Source of the DNA: Progne subis subis
Taxonomy: Eukaryota; Chordata; Aves; Passeriformes; Hirundinidae
DNA: 64,000 nucleotides
NCBI GenBank assembly: GCA_022316685.1
Contig: JAKJHU010000382.1
Coordinates: 124,001-188,000, forward strand
Reading direction: 5' to 3'
Shown here in pieces: positions 1 to 12,104 of this stretch. The notes below the pieces were generated by a model. It saw only the letters and a program-made list of their open reading frames with translations. It had not been told where the DNA came from and did not search any database. A program made the position numbers and the translations under genes. Each line of letters starts with the position of its first letter. The first letter of the stretch is position 1.

Positions 1-155
1 GTGATGATGCACGAGGAAACATTTGACCTCCCACCTCAAAACCCGGCTTAAGAACTTGGCAAGTCAAAGTTCGACGGAGGATCAGACTCAAAGTTTGAAA
101 TCAGAAGCTCTGGTCTTAAATGGAGCTTCACTCCAAAGGTCTCACGGACACTTAT

Positions 156-372
156 CCGGGTTGGAAGGGATTTTAAAGATCAGCTGGTTCCACCCCTGTC
201 ATGGCAGGGACACCTCCCACTGTCCCAGGCTGCTCCAAGCCCTGTCCAGCCTGGCCTGGGAAACTTCCAGGGATCCAGGGGCAGCCACAGCTGCTTGGGA
301 AACTGTGCCAGGGCTGCCCACCCTGCCAGGGAGGAATTTCTCCCCAATACCTAGAGTAAACGTGCAGTTTGG
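156..372 (-). mobile_element. CR1 LINE 3'-end fragment
   Basis: The plus strand reads GGTTGGAAGGGATTTTAAAG, then the CATGGCAGGGACACCTCCCA and GGATCCAGGGGCAGCCACAG blocks that mark the antisense strand of avian CR1 3' ends. It lies in the second intron of TIPARP. The counterpart in the right arm is at about 58762-58978. Confidence 0.8.
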
Positions 373-1035
373 CAGAGCCCGCTGAGGCCAGCAGGGTCAG
401 GTGTGTGCCCAGGCTGTGCCCCGCTCCGAGGGCACCGTCCCGAGCCTGGCTGCTCCTCCGCCTTCCCTCACGCTCAGGGAATGTCCTGTCTCTGCCAGCC
501 CTGTCCCCAGCTGGATCAGACAGGCAGAAATGCACATCTCAGCCCCACCAGGCTGGGAGCTGCACAGCCAGGGCAGGGGAGATTCCCTGCACAGCAGCTT
601 CCCAGGCTGGGGCTGACTCAGCCGTGAGCTGTGTCCGTTACCACTCATCCTTCCCAAGTCCATCCTTCAGCACACAGAGCTCCTGTGCAGTGATGGATTC
701 GGTGACACACCTTCTAAAAGAAACCCATCTGCTCATTTGCACAGAGCTCTGAGTTAAATCATTTAATGGGCTTGTCTCTGGCTGTGCTGTTTTGTTTTCA
801 GAAATCGCTTCTAACACTTGGGAAATAGAAATTCCTCTGTTGTAAAATTGTGTTTTACAACAATTTTTATCTGATATTCACTTACAGGATTTTTCAATTT
901 TTTTTTTTTTTTTTTTTTTTTTAAGACTGGCATATTTCTTCAAGACAATTCTATAAAATATAGTTGTTCCCTACTACCTATCCTACTTCATTTTAATTTT
1001 CAGTGTGGGGCACCCATATTCTGGAATTGCCATCA

Positions 1036-1225
1036 TTAAAGAGGCCCTGGCACAGGGTGCCCAGAGCAGCTGTGGCTACCCCTGCATCCCTGGCAGTGCC
1101 CAAGGCCAGGCTGGACACTGGGACTGGGAGCAGCCTGGGACAGGGGAAGGTGTCCCTGCCATGGCAGGGGTGGCACTGTTTGATCTTTAAGGTCCCTTCC
1201 AACCCAAACCAGTTTGAGTCTATGA
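1036..1225 (+). mobile_element. CR1 LINE 3'-end fragment
   Basis: Sense-orientation CR1 3' end: GGCACAGGGTGCCCAGAGCA, GGAGCAGCCTGGGACAG, GTGTCCCTGCCATGGCAGGG, ending in a CCTTCCAACCCAAACC-like tail. The counterpart at about 57907-58098 differs by at least two transitions near 1070, which argues for allelic rather than identical copies. Confidence 0.8.
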
Positions 1226-2336
1226 AAAAGGTTGAATTGGTGTCTAATCCAACATCAAATTAAGTGGAAGTAAAGACTAATGCTGACTTTAAGCTCTAGA
1301 TTTGGTCTCTGGTGCCGAATGAGAAATTTCAGCTTAACAAATGAAAATAAAATATTGAGAAAGCAGAGATGTATTTCCTTCAGGAACTGAAAGGAAGAGG
1401 CAGTGAGCAGAACCCCGAAGGATTCAGGTGACAAAGGCAGTGGGAAGTTTTCACTCCAGAAATGTCACTTTGAACTGGAGTTGTGCCAGCCCGGCAAACT
1501 TCTCCTCTCTTATCTGCCCTGCCACAATGTGCACCACACACTTCCTCCAGAAAAAAAAACAAACCAGCCTGCACCCTGCACTAACTGGACCCTGTAAACA
1601 TCGCTCTTCCCCCCAAACTGGAACCTGCAGGGAGAAGCTGAAGAAGTTTTAGCTCTCACACCGGTCACACAACATCAACCTAACAGCTGTTGGCTAATTT
1701 TAGAAAATGAGTCAATAAACGCAGCTCTGACAGAGAAAACAATAACTTCCAATAACAGCTTGAATAGTGGGGATGATCAGCACTCCTGCCAGTGTGTGGC
1801 TCAGGTTGCTCACAGGGAATTAGCTGAAACACCCCCATTTACTCCCAGTGACATGACATCTCCCAAGGTGTCCCCAGAGCTCCCCTCTGCCTTGGCTGCG
1901 TGGGATGGAATGATGCAGACTGTGCTGGGAGTGCACAGCCAGGCTGTGCTCACAGTCACACAGGGCAACTGCTCTGTCATTCCTGTCCCCAGCCCTGCCA
2001 AGGCTCTTTCATGCTGCCACTTTGTCTAACGAAGAGAAAAGACTAATTAGGAACGCCAAGAACAAGCACAGCATTCCACAACGGCCTCTGAATTCCTACA
2101 GAGCTGAAGCCTTCTTATTTCACACGCTCCAAGTCCTCCAGCTTCCAAGAACACATTCCAGATGCTAAATAACAGTTTTACAGGTGTGCAAGATTTTTTT
2201 TTTTTGTCGAGTTAAACTTACTGGATATGAATCAGGAAACATCATCCCAGGGTTTATGACACACTTGGGGGAAAAAAGGCACATCCTGTTCTATTTCTGT
2301 ACCCTTCCCAGCAAGGGAGTAAACTGAGTTACCTAC

Positions 2337-3271
2337 CGGTACTTGACTTTGATCTTGTCATTGTCAGGGTTGCAGTAAAGCCTTTCCAGGTGCTCCTGGG
2401 AATCGTTGGTCACACTTTGCCACCTCTGGGTCGCTGTCCTCCTCACCTGCCAGTGATAGGGTAGCACCGTGTGATGCTTGGGACAATCACTGCCGTAAAC
2501 ACAAGTGCCCTGGAGAAAATCCACACAGATTTCAATCCCGTCCTCCTGGTGGGTGTGATACTGCAGCTGGTTCAAGAGTTCAAACACCAGGTCAAGGGAA
2601 GCCTCTTCGCTTTTATCCTGGAATATCCCGGCACTGAATTTATTGCTTGGGGTCAAGTTGTACTGCACCGCACAGCTGTTCTCCTGGAGTAAGCCAGACG
2701 TGTAGCTTTCCAGAACCTTGTCGGGGAACAAAGGACAAGCTGCACCATCACCAGCACTTGGGTGCAAAGGATGATCCCGGAATGATTCGTTACCGCTGTC
2801 AGCAGCAGCTCCAGGAGTTTCTGGGGAGAAGCCTTGCTCTCCTGACTGGACGTCCTGCTCAGGATGCCCGGGGGAAGGACGAGCTCCTGGCAGCTGACCC
2901 TGCACATCTGGGGCCGTTGGCATCAGCACAGTCACGTTATTTTCTGTCTGGGGGCAAGAGGTACCGAGATCCAGAGCCTTTTTCACAGCAGGTTCACATA
3001 AATCACCGTGGCCACCACGCTGGCCTCGGGGCACAAAGACCCTATCCAAGGCCCCAGCTCCCAGCAAGCTGGTAAAGATGGGCCGCAAAGCCCGCAGAGT
3101 CTGTGAGTCCAGCCTCTTCTGCACTTGCTGCTTCTTCTTGAAGCATGGCTTCACTGGTGGGATCTTTTCAGACAGCCTCACCTGGGGAGAAAAGTCCTCT
3201 GAAGGAGAGCACTCCATTCCTGGGCAGGGAGCCTGGGGCACCACGCACGCTGCCTGCGCTTCGGTGTCCAT
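2337..3271 (-). CDS. TIPARP: TIPARP (PARP7) first coding exon
   Basis: TIPARP is a mono-ADP-ribosyltransferase induced through the aryl hydrocarbon receptor and acts in the nucleus and cytoplasm, damping AHR and interferon signalling. This exon encodes the first 311 residues plus two bases of the next codon; catalytic exons lie beyond the window. A basic cluster at residues 45-53 (KKKQQVQKR, after KPCF) matches the family's nuclear localisation signal. A CCCH zinc finger (CVDFLQGTC-VYGSDC-PKHH, about 249-267) follows an acidic helix-like stretch, and the WWE-side segment begins with the YHWQ motif. The ATG at 3271 was chosen because family similarity begins there; an upstream in-frame ATG at 3307 would add 12 residues not typical of the family. 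The exon continues as 5'UTR to an AG acceptor (exon start 3334) and ends at a GTAGGT donor. Assignment is by recognition of the protein, supported by SSR3/KCNAB1 synteny. Confidence 0.93.
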
Positions 3272-3334
3272 CAGACACGGACTTTGCTCTCTCCAAATCA
3301 CTTTCAAACGTCCCAGAGCCTCCCAAGAATCAAT
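3272..3334 (-). other. TIPARP: TIPARP 5'UTR part of exon 2
   Basis: Between the polypyrimidine-CCCTAG acceptor (AG at 3336-3335) and the chosen start codon there are 63 bases. They include an in-frame ATG 36 bases upstream of the chosen start, so usage of the two ATGs is not decided by sequence alone. Confidence 0.7.
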
Positions 3335-4298
3335 CTAGGGCAGAAAGGAAAACAAGATAGTTAATCTCTCTAATTGCTCACGGTTGACACGAACGAGATC
3401 ACCCCTGGAGAGGATTTCGAGCCAGCAACAGCAAACTCCTCCCCTCGCTGTGACTGCGGGTAGCCCTTAGGCACGTAAAGCATGAAAACAGCTAAACTCC
3501 GGGTAATTAATCCCAAACCCACACTCATCTCCCCGCACACCCAGGCTCTGAGACACTCCGGCACGCACACACAGTCCCCGGAGGGAGGGCAGGAAAGGGG
3601 GATGTTCCGACGCCTCCTCCCTGTCAGGATGCTCAACAAACCAAGAGCACTTGGGTTCATTCCACTCCACAAAAGCGAACATGACAGCGCTCCTCCCTCA
3701 CACACAGACCTGAGGAGCATGAGACGCGTTCCCCACCCCCCGCATTTCAGACATTCCCGCAGCATTTCCTCTCCCACCGGAGCAGCAAACCTACACATCC
3801 CCAGTGCACCGGCATGTGTCCTCCCTCGTGTCACCTCCCACAGCCCCACGGCAAAACTTCCCACGGACTTCAGCGGGGGGATCCTGCCGTGCTTCCCAGG
3901 GATGGCAGAGCCCTCCGCCCGTCCCTGTCCCTGTCCCTGCCCTGTCCCCGCGGCACCCGGCGGTGACACACCGCGCTCCGCTCGCCACGCTGGGCAGCAG
4001 GAATTAAAACTGGGCAGGGAAGCAAGCCGAAGGGTGATGGTTACTCAGGAACCGAGACACCGCTTGCGAGCTGCAGAATTGTGTTGTTTTAAAGCACAAA
4101 TGAGCGGCGTGTCTCGTACGTCACCAAAAAGCAAGCGCAATGCCTTTTAATCAGGAATCCTGTAATATTTGATTACATTTAATTAAACTTTCTTCAATCT
4201 CACATGCAGGCTCACTGCTCGGAGTGGAGCACATTAAGGATTACTTCCTGGATAAATGCATTCCAAGCAAAGTTACTCCTCACTTCAAAACAAAATCC

Positions 4299-4331
<33 letters not shown>

Positions 4332-5216
4332 AATTTGGCAACAATTTCTTACTACTGATGATTTGCTCTGGAAAATTTCTCATTTGAGTCTTCCGCATTT
4401 TGGAACATTCATTTGTAATGCTTTTCCATTTCCCTGGGAAACAGCACGTCAGGATTGCCAGGAAAAAAATAATAATAATAAAAAAAAAAAGTTGCGCCTC
4501 TCCAGTTTTCCCATTTTTAGATTAAATTTAAAGCAACTGGTAATATCTGTTTGGCAGTTAACCCCAAAGTCATCGGTGTATCTGTTATTCTTCCACAGAC
4601 ACCCAGGCAATTCCTCCAAACCACCAAAGGCACCTGCAGGTAACTCCAAAGGTTTAAAAATCCTCGACTCCGAAGAGAATGAGATGTTCCCGTTCACGCA
4701 GCCCAGGTCTCGCCGCCCTGGCGAGGAGCGAGAGGATCTGCCAGGGGCGCAGGGACCCCTGCAGCTCCAAGGTGCTGAGCAAGTGCCTTCTGATCTCGTT
4801 CGGCCATCCCTCTGCTGCTATTTCAACATTCGTATTCCTCGCTCGACCAGCATTTAAGTTTTGCTGCTATTTTTACGGAACCGCCTTAACGAGCAGAGCC
4901 GGATGCCCCAACGACTCTAAAAATAAAGCAGCAAGAAGGGGCGAGGAGCAGGCTTTGCCGGCGTTCCCGTCGGAGCGCTGCAGCAGGCAGGAGCGGTCCC
5001 AGCGATGCTCCAGCAGCCGCCGAGGTCCGGCCGGGGGGGGGCTGGCTCCCCGAGCGCTCGCCATCGCACGCGAGCCGCGCCTCCTCCGCTCGAGAAAAGC
5101 CACTCCGCCGGCCTTAAGACACCTTTCGACAAGGAACAAAACAAGCGGCAGCCCAGACACACGAGCCGAGGACGGCGGAGCTGCCGGGCAGCCAGCCCGG
5201 CGCAGCTGGGACCTAC
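3335..5216 (-). other. TIPARP: TIPARP first intron
   Basis: Bounded by a GTAGGT donor (5216-5211 read on the minus strand) and a CCCTAG acceptor before 3334. It contains a (CCCTGT)n-like run near 3925-3955 and an A27 run at 4300-4326, which is T29 in the second copy. The promoter-proximal end is CpG-rich. No open frame in it is credible as a gene. Confidence 0.7.
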
Positions 5217-5930
5217 CGGCGCGGGCTCCCTCGGCGCCGCTCCCGCCTTCTGACCCAAATCCACGGGAACTCCAGAGCGAAATCACTTTTCCGCCGGGGG
5301 CAGATGCGATAAATCCGGCGGGCCCCGGACACCGCGAGCGCGGCCGTGTGCGGGGGTCAGCGCCGCCGTGTCCGCGCCGAGGGCCGCGTCCCCCCGCACA
5401 TCCCGCCCCGAGCCGCTCCGCTCCTGCTCGCTCGCCGCGCCGCCCGGTTAAATAGCGCTGCCGAGGCGGCTGCGAGGGCAGCGGGGCCGGGGCGGAGCGC
5501 GGGCGGGCCGGGCCGGTTCCCCCCGCCCCGAGGGCCGGTCCCCCCGCGGCGCCGGCCGGGCTGCAGCACGCCCCGCGCCGGTGTCAGCGGCCAGAACCGA
5601 AAGCGCCGCCTGAGGCCGTTCCCCGGAGCGATGGCACGAGAGGCCCCCTTCGCGTTTCATTTATCACGCACCGAGCGTTTCGTTTCGGGCCGGCGGGGAG
5701 GAGGGGAGGGAGCGAGAGAGGGAGGGAAGGAGGGAGGGATGTCCCCGAGCTGTCGCTGCGTGCGTGGGGCTCGCACGCGAGCCGGGAACACGCCGGGAAT
5801 GAGCCGTGGCAGCCCGGGCGCCGCAGTCACGCAGCACGGAGGAACACACCGTCCTGACGGAAAGGCAAGGGCTGCACCCTGCGCCTCCCCGCGCCGCCGA
5901 GCTCTCGGTGCGAGCGGCTCCAGCCGCGCT
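4900..5930. promoter_or_regulatory. TIPARP: CpG island / TIPARP promoter with AHR-type core sites
   Basis: A dense CpG stretch spans the putative first exon and its upstream side. The minus-strand TATA-like TATTTAA is at 5454-5448. GCGTG/CACGC cores, the centre of dioxin (AHR/ARNT) response elements, occur at 5067-5071, 5567-5571, 5665-5669, 5758-5762, 5762-5766, 5774-5778, 5789-5793 and 5828-5832. Two of them (5067-5073 and 5774-5780) fit the fuller CACGCNA form. In a CpG island some cores are expected by chance; the link to AHR is inference from known TIPARP biology. Confidence 0.7.
5217..5420 (-). other. TIPARP: TIPARP non-coding first exon (putative)
   Basis: A clean GCGCCG|GTAGGT donor at 5217/5216 and a TATA-like TATTTAA at 5454-5448 (minus strand) frame a GC-rich stretch of about 200 bases with no needed start codon. 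In mammals the first TIPARP exon is non-coding, which fits. The transcription start near 5420 is inferred only from spacing to the TATA-like element. Confidence 0.55.
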
Positions 5931-6104
5931 AATTAATGAGTAAGAGACGAACTGGGAGCCCGTGCCGGAACAAAGTCACCCTGACTCACTCGGTGCACCC
6001 ACACGCAGCCCCTGGCACGGCGCTGCCCCGATCCGGGCTGTGCTCCTGCCGGTGACACACTCCGGAAAAGCCAGCGTGGAGTGGAACAGGTTTCCCGGAG
6101 AGTC

Positions 6105-6232
6105 TCGGCCCGGAAAGTGCTGAGGGCAAGGCTGGAGCGGGCTTGGAGCAGCCTGGTGTGTGGAAGGCGTCCTCGCCCGTGGCAGGGGGTGGAATGAGAT
6201 GAGTTGTAAAGTCCCTTCCCGGCCCAAGCTGT
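6105..6232 (+). mobile_element. CR1 LINE 3'-end fragment
   Basis: Contains GGCTTGGAGCAGCCTGG, a degraded TGGAAGGCGTCC, GTGGCAGGGGGTGGAATGAG and a GTCCCTTCCCGGCCCAA tail in sense CR1 order, just upstream of the TIPARP CpG island. Confidence 0.65.
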
Positions 6233-6601
6233 GCTGCGATAAAGCACTGCAGGCAGCTATTGTTTATTTGCAGGGTATTTAATAGGTGGGACTGGTTAAG
6301 AGCACAGTTGAGCTCCCTTTGTCCCGAAGCCGTGCCCGTGCTGTCACCATCCGGCCGTACGTGTGAGAGAGCACGGCCGGTTCAGCTGTCCGTGCCGGCC
6401 CGGGCATGCTTCCCTGCTGAATCACTGCCTGCTCCCCGAGAAAAGCCCAGCGGGGCACGGCCGGCAGCTCGCACGGACACCGACCCGGGCACCCACAGCA
6501 CGAATACGCTAACTTCTGCAGGAGTTCGTAACTTCAGAGTGTAGCATTCACGTTGATGGAACCACCGGTTGTGTTATCTGCCCAAAGCAGCTGTGACTCC
6601 C

Positions 6602-6722
6602 CGTTGCTGGAAGTGTCCAAGCCAGCCTGGACAGAGCTTGGAGCAGCCTGGGATAGTGGAAGGTGTCCCTGCCCATGGATAAGATGAGTTTTAAGGTCCT
6701 TCCATCCCAAACCACTCTGGGC
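6602..6722 (+). mobile_element. CR1 LINE 3'-end fragment
   Basis: Sense CR1 tail: GGAGCAGCCTGGGATAGTGG, GGTGTCCCTGCCCATGG, TTTTAAGGTCCTTCCATCCC. Confidence 0.7.
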
Positions 6723-6937
6723 TTCCACAACTCGTGTTCCTGTTTTCTTTTGAAAGCCAGCCTTTCATTCCTTGCACTCAGTGACTTTATGAAATTACAC
6801 GTACAGAAAACACAGGCAGCTGGAAGGAAAATTGCTTTGAGGTGGCACAAGCTGTACAGCACAGAAAATATTGCACAGCTGCATTTTCAGTGCAGGTAGG
6901 ATATGCCATTCTCCCAGTAAATTACAGAAATGGAGCT

Positions 6938-7205
6938 CCATGGCATCACAGACTTTTTGGGGCTGGGAAGGCCCTTAAAGCCCTCCAGGCCCACCTTCCA
7001 TTATCCCAGGTTACTCCAAGTCCCGTCCAACCCAGCCTTGGAATTCCAGGGATCCAGGGGCAGCCACAGCTTCTCTGTGCCAGGGCCTCCCCACCCTCAC
7101 AGGGGAGAATTTTATCTAATCTAAACCTACTCTTTGTCAGTGTGAAGCCATTCCCCCTTGTCCTGTCCCTCCACGTCCTTGTAAATAGTCCATTTCCAAA
7201 GCAGT
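6938..7205 (-). mobile_element. CR1 LINE 3'-end fragment
   Basis: Antisense CR1: GGCTGGGAAGGCCCTTAAAG, CCAGGGATCCAGGGGCAGCC, and the more internal block AATCTAAACCTACTCTTTGT followed by GAAGCCATTCCCCCTTGTCC. Confidence 0.8.
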
Positions 7206-8086
7206 TGGAGAGAGAATGACTCAAGAGAGGCTGAGAAAAGGTGGCATCTGTATCTGCAGGAGTTGAAAACAAATTACCATCTATAAATTAATTGAGCTCT
7301 TGAGTGTCTGAAGCATCAGACAGAGCCTCCCAGTCTGTCTGGACTGGAGCATTCCCAAGCAGGGTGACGGGGATGTGTCACATCCTCGTTCAGGGAGAAG
7401 GAGCTGCTCACACACACTTGTATTTATGTGCCACCACCAGAACAGAAACTACCACTTTGGAATAGCTCCCTTCACGCATGAGCTATAAATAAGAGGCACA
7501 TATGGCCGATCTGCACACTGGGGTGGGCACAGCTCCCGCTGCACTGGGGCTGGGAGGATGGAAGCAGGCAAAGACAGAGGCTGGAATAACCATCTTTCTC
7601 CCAACAAATATATAATTAAAGGAAACACAGCACACCAGACCCTCGGACACCCGTTTCTGAGGCCACTCCACATAAATATAAAAAGAAGCTCTGACCACCA
7701 TGAAAGCATGATCTCATCTTTAAATACATGTTTAAATCTTAAGCAAGAGAAAGAAAGCTTTAATTATTTCTTTCAGATGGTAAACGGCCCCAACTGAATA
7801 CAGCAATTAACAACTCTGACTTGCAAATATGGGATAATCAGTATGCACACTTGGATTCGCTGATGAAAGAGGGGAAACATATGACTTAAATGTTTGTGAT
7901 AAAACAACAAAGCTCTCAGGCTCCAACAGATTTTTTTCTAATGACAGAACTCCCTTTCCACCTCAACTCTTGCACAATGAGCATTCTTCACTTCCTAAAA
8001 CACATCCCAGTACAGGAAAGTTCATTGTCCTCCTCTAGTGTTTCACACAAGCCAACAAACAGCACCGTGCTGACAACTAATAAAGG

Positions 8087-8640
8087 GATCATAGAATGGT
8101 TTGGGTGGCAAGGACCTTAAATCTCACCTCATCCCACCCCACCCACGGCAGGGACACCTCCCACTGTCCCAGGCTGCTCCAAACCCCAATGTCCAACCTG
8201 GCCTTGGGCACTGCCAGGGATCCAGGGGCAGCCACAGCTTCTCCGTGAATTCCATCCCAGCCCCTCCTGCCCTCTGGCCATGTGAAGCCATTCCCTGTGT
8301 CCTGTCCTTGTCCCCAGTCCCTCTCCAGCTCTCCTGGAGCCCCTTCAGGCCTTGGAATTATCTCTGAGCTCACGCTGGAGTTTTCCCTTCTCCTCTCCAG
8401 GTGAACATTCCCAGCTCTCCCAGCCTGGCTCCAGCCCTGCAGCATCTCCGTGGCCTCCTCTGGGCTCTCTCCAGCAGCTCCAGGTCCCTGCTGTGCTGGG
8501 TGCCAGCCTGGCCCAGCTCTGCAGGTGGGGTCTCACCTGAGCGGGGCAGAACCCCCACCCCTGCTGCCCACGCTGCGGCTCAGCCCAGGGCACGGGGCTG
8601 GGGATGTTCTGGGGGCCAGCTCGGGTCACGTTGAGCTCCC
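8087..8640 (-). mobile_element. CR1 LINE fragment, longest in the window
   Basis: Antisense CR1 beginning ATCATAGAATGGTTTGGGTG and running through the 3'UTR into the end of the reverse-transcriptase ORF. Internal blocks typical of avian CR1 include GTGAAGCCATTCCCTGTGTC, AGCATCTCCGTGGCCTCCTC and GGTGGGGTCTCACCTGAGC. It is 5'-truncated, as nearly all CR1 copies are. The counterpart lies at about 50482-51035. Confidence 0.85.
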
Positions 8641-11600
8641 AAATTCTTCTCCTCAGGGTAGCTCCCGGTGCCTGGATTTATGCTTTTCCATCCCAATGCT
8701 CGATAGCAAAAGCTATTTCCCTGCAAATACCAGGCCAAGCTCTACCATTTGCCAGCCAGGGTAGGTGAGCACCCAGGGAAAGCTACGGTCAGCGATGCAG
8801 AGGTTTATTAAAAGTTAACTGCAGGGAAAAGGGAATCTCTGGTGTGCTGGCTGTGTCTCACGGGAAGGAAGAGGCAGGAGGGCAGCAGAGGTTTAGTCAC
8901 AGCCGCACTCAGGAAGCCTTGGCTGGACTGACCCCTACTGGGCTCCACCTGCTGCGGTCGGTCCTCGAGGTAAGGAAGGCAGAAATGTCACAGTCTAAGC
9001 ACGTCAAGATGAAATTTTCTGTTCAATAAATTCATTTATTAATGGATTCCTATTCACTTATTTCATTCTGTTCATTCATTCTATTCATCTCCATACCGGA
9101 TCTGTTTATATGTGATAATCTAGAGCAGGTTAGTGGAAGAAGGGGGTGCTAGTCTTTAAAAAATAAACATTTTCTTGCTGCTACATATTCACTGTGCGTT
9201 GGGGAGTTTTTAGTAAACCTCATATTTTTATTTTTTTACACTGCTCAAAAGAAAAGCCCCCAAACTAGAGTGATTCCAATTAATCAATGAAACCTGTTGA
9301 ATTCAGACCCAACTTTGACATTTGCAGCTGGCAGTAACCAAAGTAATTTCCTTGGTCTCGAGTTTTCCCTCTTTTAACATCTCGTACTAGTAATTAAAAG
9401 TTTTGAAAGCACAGCATGCTGTTTCTCCCACTGAATATCAAGTCTGGTGAAAACAGCATTTGTCAGGAAAAAAAAAAAAATCATGTATTTTACATGAGTA
9501 TCACCACACCTCTGGTGATTTCATTATCAGATAATCTTATCTCAGGAAGTGATTTAGGATTGATGAATTTGGACAGGGAAGACAAGATTCCAAGGTGGGC
9601 CCCTTTCCTGGAAATTTGTCAGGAGTTAATCATTTCTGCTGAGGTATTTTAGTGGCCCAGGCAGAGGAATGGACCTCGACCCTTGGCCTGTGTGTGAGCA
9701 GACAAAACCTCTGTGCTTTCAGGATGTCAGCATAGCTGCACCATCCAGCTGGAGCTCAGTCACTCCTGAGAGCTCCTGACTATCTCATGGAACAAGAAAT
9801 CCTTTAGCACAGAACTTGTTTCTGTTCCATCAGTCACTCAGGTCAGCAGTTTCTCCACAACTCAGCCTTCTAGGTAGAGTTTCCTTCTGCAGCTGGACCA
9901 GTCTGAGAGGGAAATTAATGATACTTCCAAACTAAAACAATAATATTTTAAAAAATCCCTACACTTTATTTGTAAAATGCACACTTGCAGGGAATCAGGC
10001 ATAGACTGAGACCAGGTAACACTGGGCACCAAACAGTACCAGACTGCAGGGACACTCTGGGACATTGAACTGATTTGCTGAAGCACCCATCCGATTTGGA
10101 AGTTGACATAAATACACAAATTCATGCATGAAATGAGTCAAAATGTGCCCACAGTGGGGACAGGCTCGTCTGGTTTAGATGGGATTTTGTTGAACTGCTG
10201 CACCCTCTCGTGGAGGTCTCTTAAATCCACGTAAACCCTGGAAATTATTCCAGGCCAAAGCAGCACTTGCCAATCCTTAAGGAACACAAACTGACCCATA
10301 CAGCACCACTGAACTTTTGAGACTTTTTAAGGATAATGCTGATGATTCTGGATTCTGGAACACTGCCACCAGGTGAGCAGTAATGTGTGGATGGCAGTGC
10401 TCTGGTCCTTCTTCTTAAACTAAGCAAAATGGGAATGTTCCTTTACAATGCAGTGTCGGCCAACTGAAAGCTAAGTATTCTCTAAAATCACCAGCTAGTT
10501 CTACCTAGCACTCAGACAGTTTTCAGACATCTGAAAACCAGTGAAGAGCTGCTCCTGGAGAAGTTGAAAGTGTGAATGAAGGTCTCTGTGGACATCCCTG
10601 GAAAAGGTCAATCCTTACAAGAGAAAAGGGAGAGACCTTGTAAATTTGAATTCTTCCAGGCTCTGCATACTGAAACAGCTAGGGGGGAAACAGGAGTGCA
10701 AACACCTTAAACTGAGAATAACATAACCCAATGGACAAAAATCAATGCTAAATTTAACAACACATTTTTCTTGTAAGATGCAGGAACTGAAGAACCAAAA
10801 TCTGAAGCTCAGGGAGCAGCTGGGTGGGCCCAGGCTGCGGAACACCTAAATAAAACCAGGCCTGGGATGATGCAGAAACAGCCAAATGCCTGCTCTGTTC
10901 AGCAGCTGTTCTTGGAAGCAGCCTGAAGTGCTCTGAGTAGGAGACGCTCTGCAAATGAGAATCTGCATTTGGACATTTCTTTCCACAAGAATTCTGTGCG
11001 GGAGCACACTAGAAATGCTTTATTCCTGGGATTCATCCATCTGTGTGTTGCTGGATCCAGCATTCCTGAAGGGTACAGGATACATTCATTCTGTTCATGA
11101 CTTCTTGTCTTTCACATTTCCTAAGTTTTTTTTTAAATTAGGCAAAAAAAAAAAAACAACTCGGTAGAATTTTTTTCTAACCAGGCTCAGGTTGAGCCAT
11201 GTTTGGCCAGCTGGATAACACAAAGTTTTCTGTGGATGCATTAACCCCCAACTGTTCCAGGAGATGAAGCAGTCAGTAACACCCCCTTCTATTCCCTCAG
11301 CCAAACATTCCTCACTTGGCACTTCAGTTTCAGTTCATCCTTCTTACTTTAGGTATTAGCATTTTAGGAACAGTCAGCACAGGGGTGGTCAGCTCTCCTG
11401 ACAACACACTACAGGCTAAAGCCTTCCCGTGGTTCAGGTCCAGGGGCTTGCCAAGCTGGAGGCTGCAGGAGTGGGGAACCCTGGAGAAGACACAGGTGGG
11501 AAGCGGCACAGAGCACCCCGAGTCCCTCCCACAGCGCTGAGGGATGGAGCAGCAGCGGTGGGTGGGTGCCAGGGTGACACATGCCAGGCTCAGAAATCCC

Positions 11601-11654
11601 ATCTGCCTGCTCCCTCCCACTGACAGGGATCCAGGCTGCTGAGCGGCGATCCCA

Positions 11655-12104
11655 CTGCACATCATCCCACACCGGGACAATCCCGGTGCACAGCCCCTCA
11701 CACCGGGACAATCCCGGTGCACCTCAAACTGGGACAATCCCGGTGCACAGCCCCTCACACCGGGACAATCCCGGTGCACATCACCCCACACCGGGACAAT
11801 CCCGGTGCACCTCAAACTGGGACAATCCTGGTGCACATCACCCCACACCGGGACAATCCCGGTGCACCTCAAACTGGGATGATCCCAGTGCACAGCCCCT
11901 CACACCGGGACAATCCTGGTGCACCTCCCCTCACACCGGGACAATCCTGGTGCACATCACCCCACACCGGGACAATCCCGGTGCACCTCCCCTCACACCG
12001 AGGCAATCCCGGTGCACCTCAAACTGGGACAATCCCGGTGCACCTCCCCTCACACCGGGACAATCCCGGTGCACCTCCCCTCACACCGGGACAATCCCGG
12101 TGCA
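11655..12104. repeat. ~30-bp VNTR whose unit is a 19-bp palindrome (15 units)
   Basis: Fifteen units of about 27-31 bp share the core CACCGGGACAATCCCGGTG, a perfect 8-bp inverted repeat around a CAA spacer. The linker alternates between CCCCTCA, ATCACCCCA and TCAAAC types. Several units carry paired changes (for example TGGGATGATCCCA) that keep the dyad. The right-arm copy (47068-47477) has 14 units in a different order and is 42 bases shorter between flanking anchors. Open frames through it on both strands come from the repeat and are not genes. Confidence 0.9.

Larger units (their letters stand above)
1..2336 (-). other. TIPARP: TIPARP second intron (partial)
   Basis: Downstream side of TIPARP on the minus strand, beginning at the GTAGGT donor read leftward from 2336 and running off the window. 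No further TIPARP exon was recognised here; the catalytic PARP-domain exons must lie to the left of base 1. It holds two CR1 3' fragments in opposite orientation (156-372 and 1036-1225) and a T25 homopolymer at 898-922. The rest shows no recognisable feature. Confidence 0.8.

Noticed and set aside
3370..4150. 199- and 222-codon frames in the TIPARP first intron
   Set aside because: They overlap each other on opposite strands, have no family resemblance and lie between good TIPARP splice sites. Both persist in the right arm only because the sequence is duplicated.
4679..5936. Long frames in the CpG island (258 and 196 codons)
   Set aside because: High GC content removes stop codons; the composition (Arg/Pro/Ala) is typical of non-coding CpG islands.
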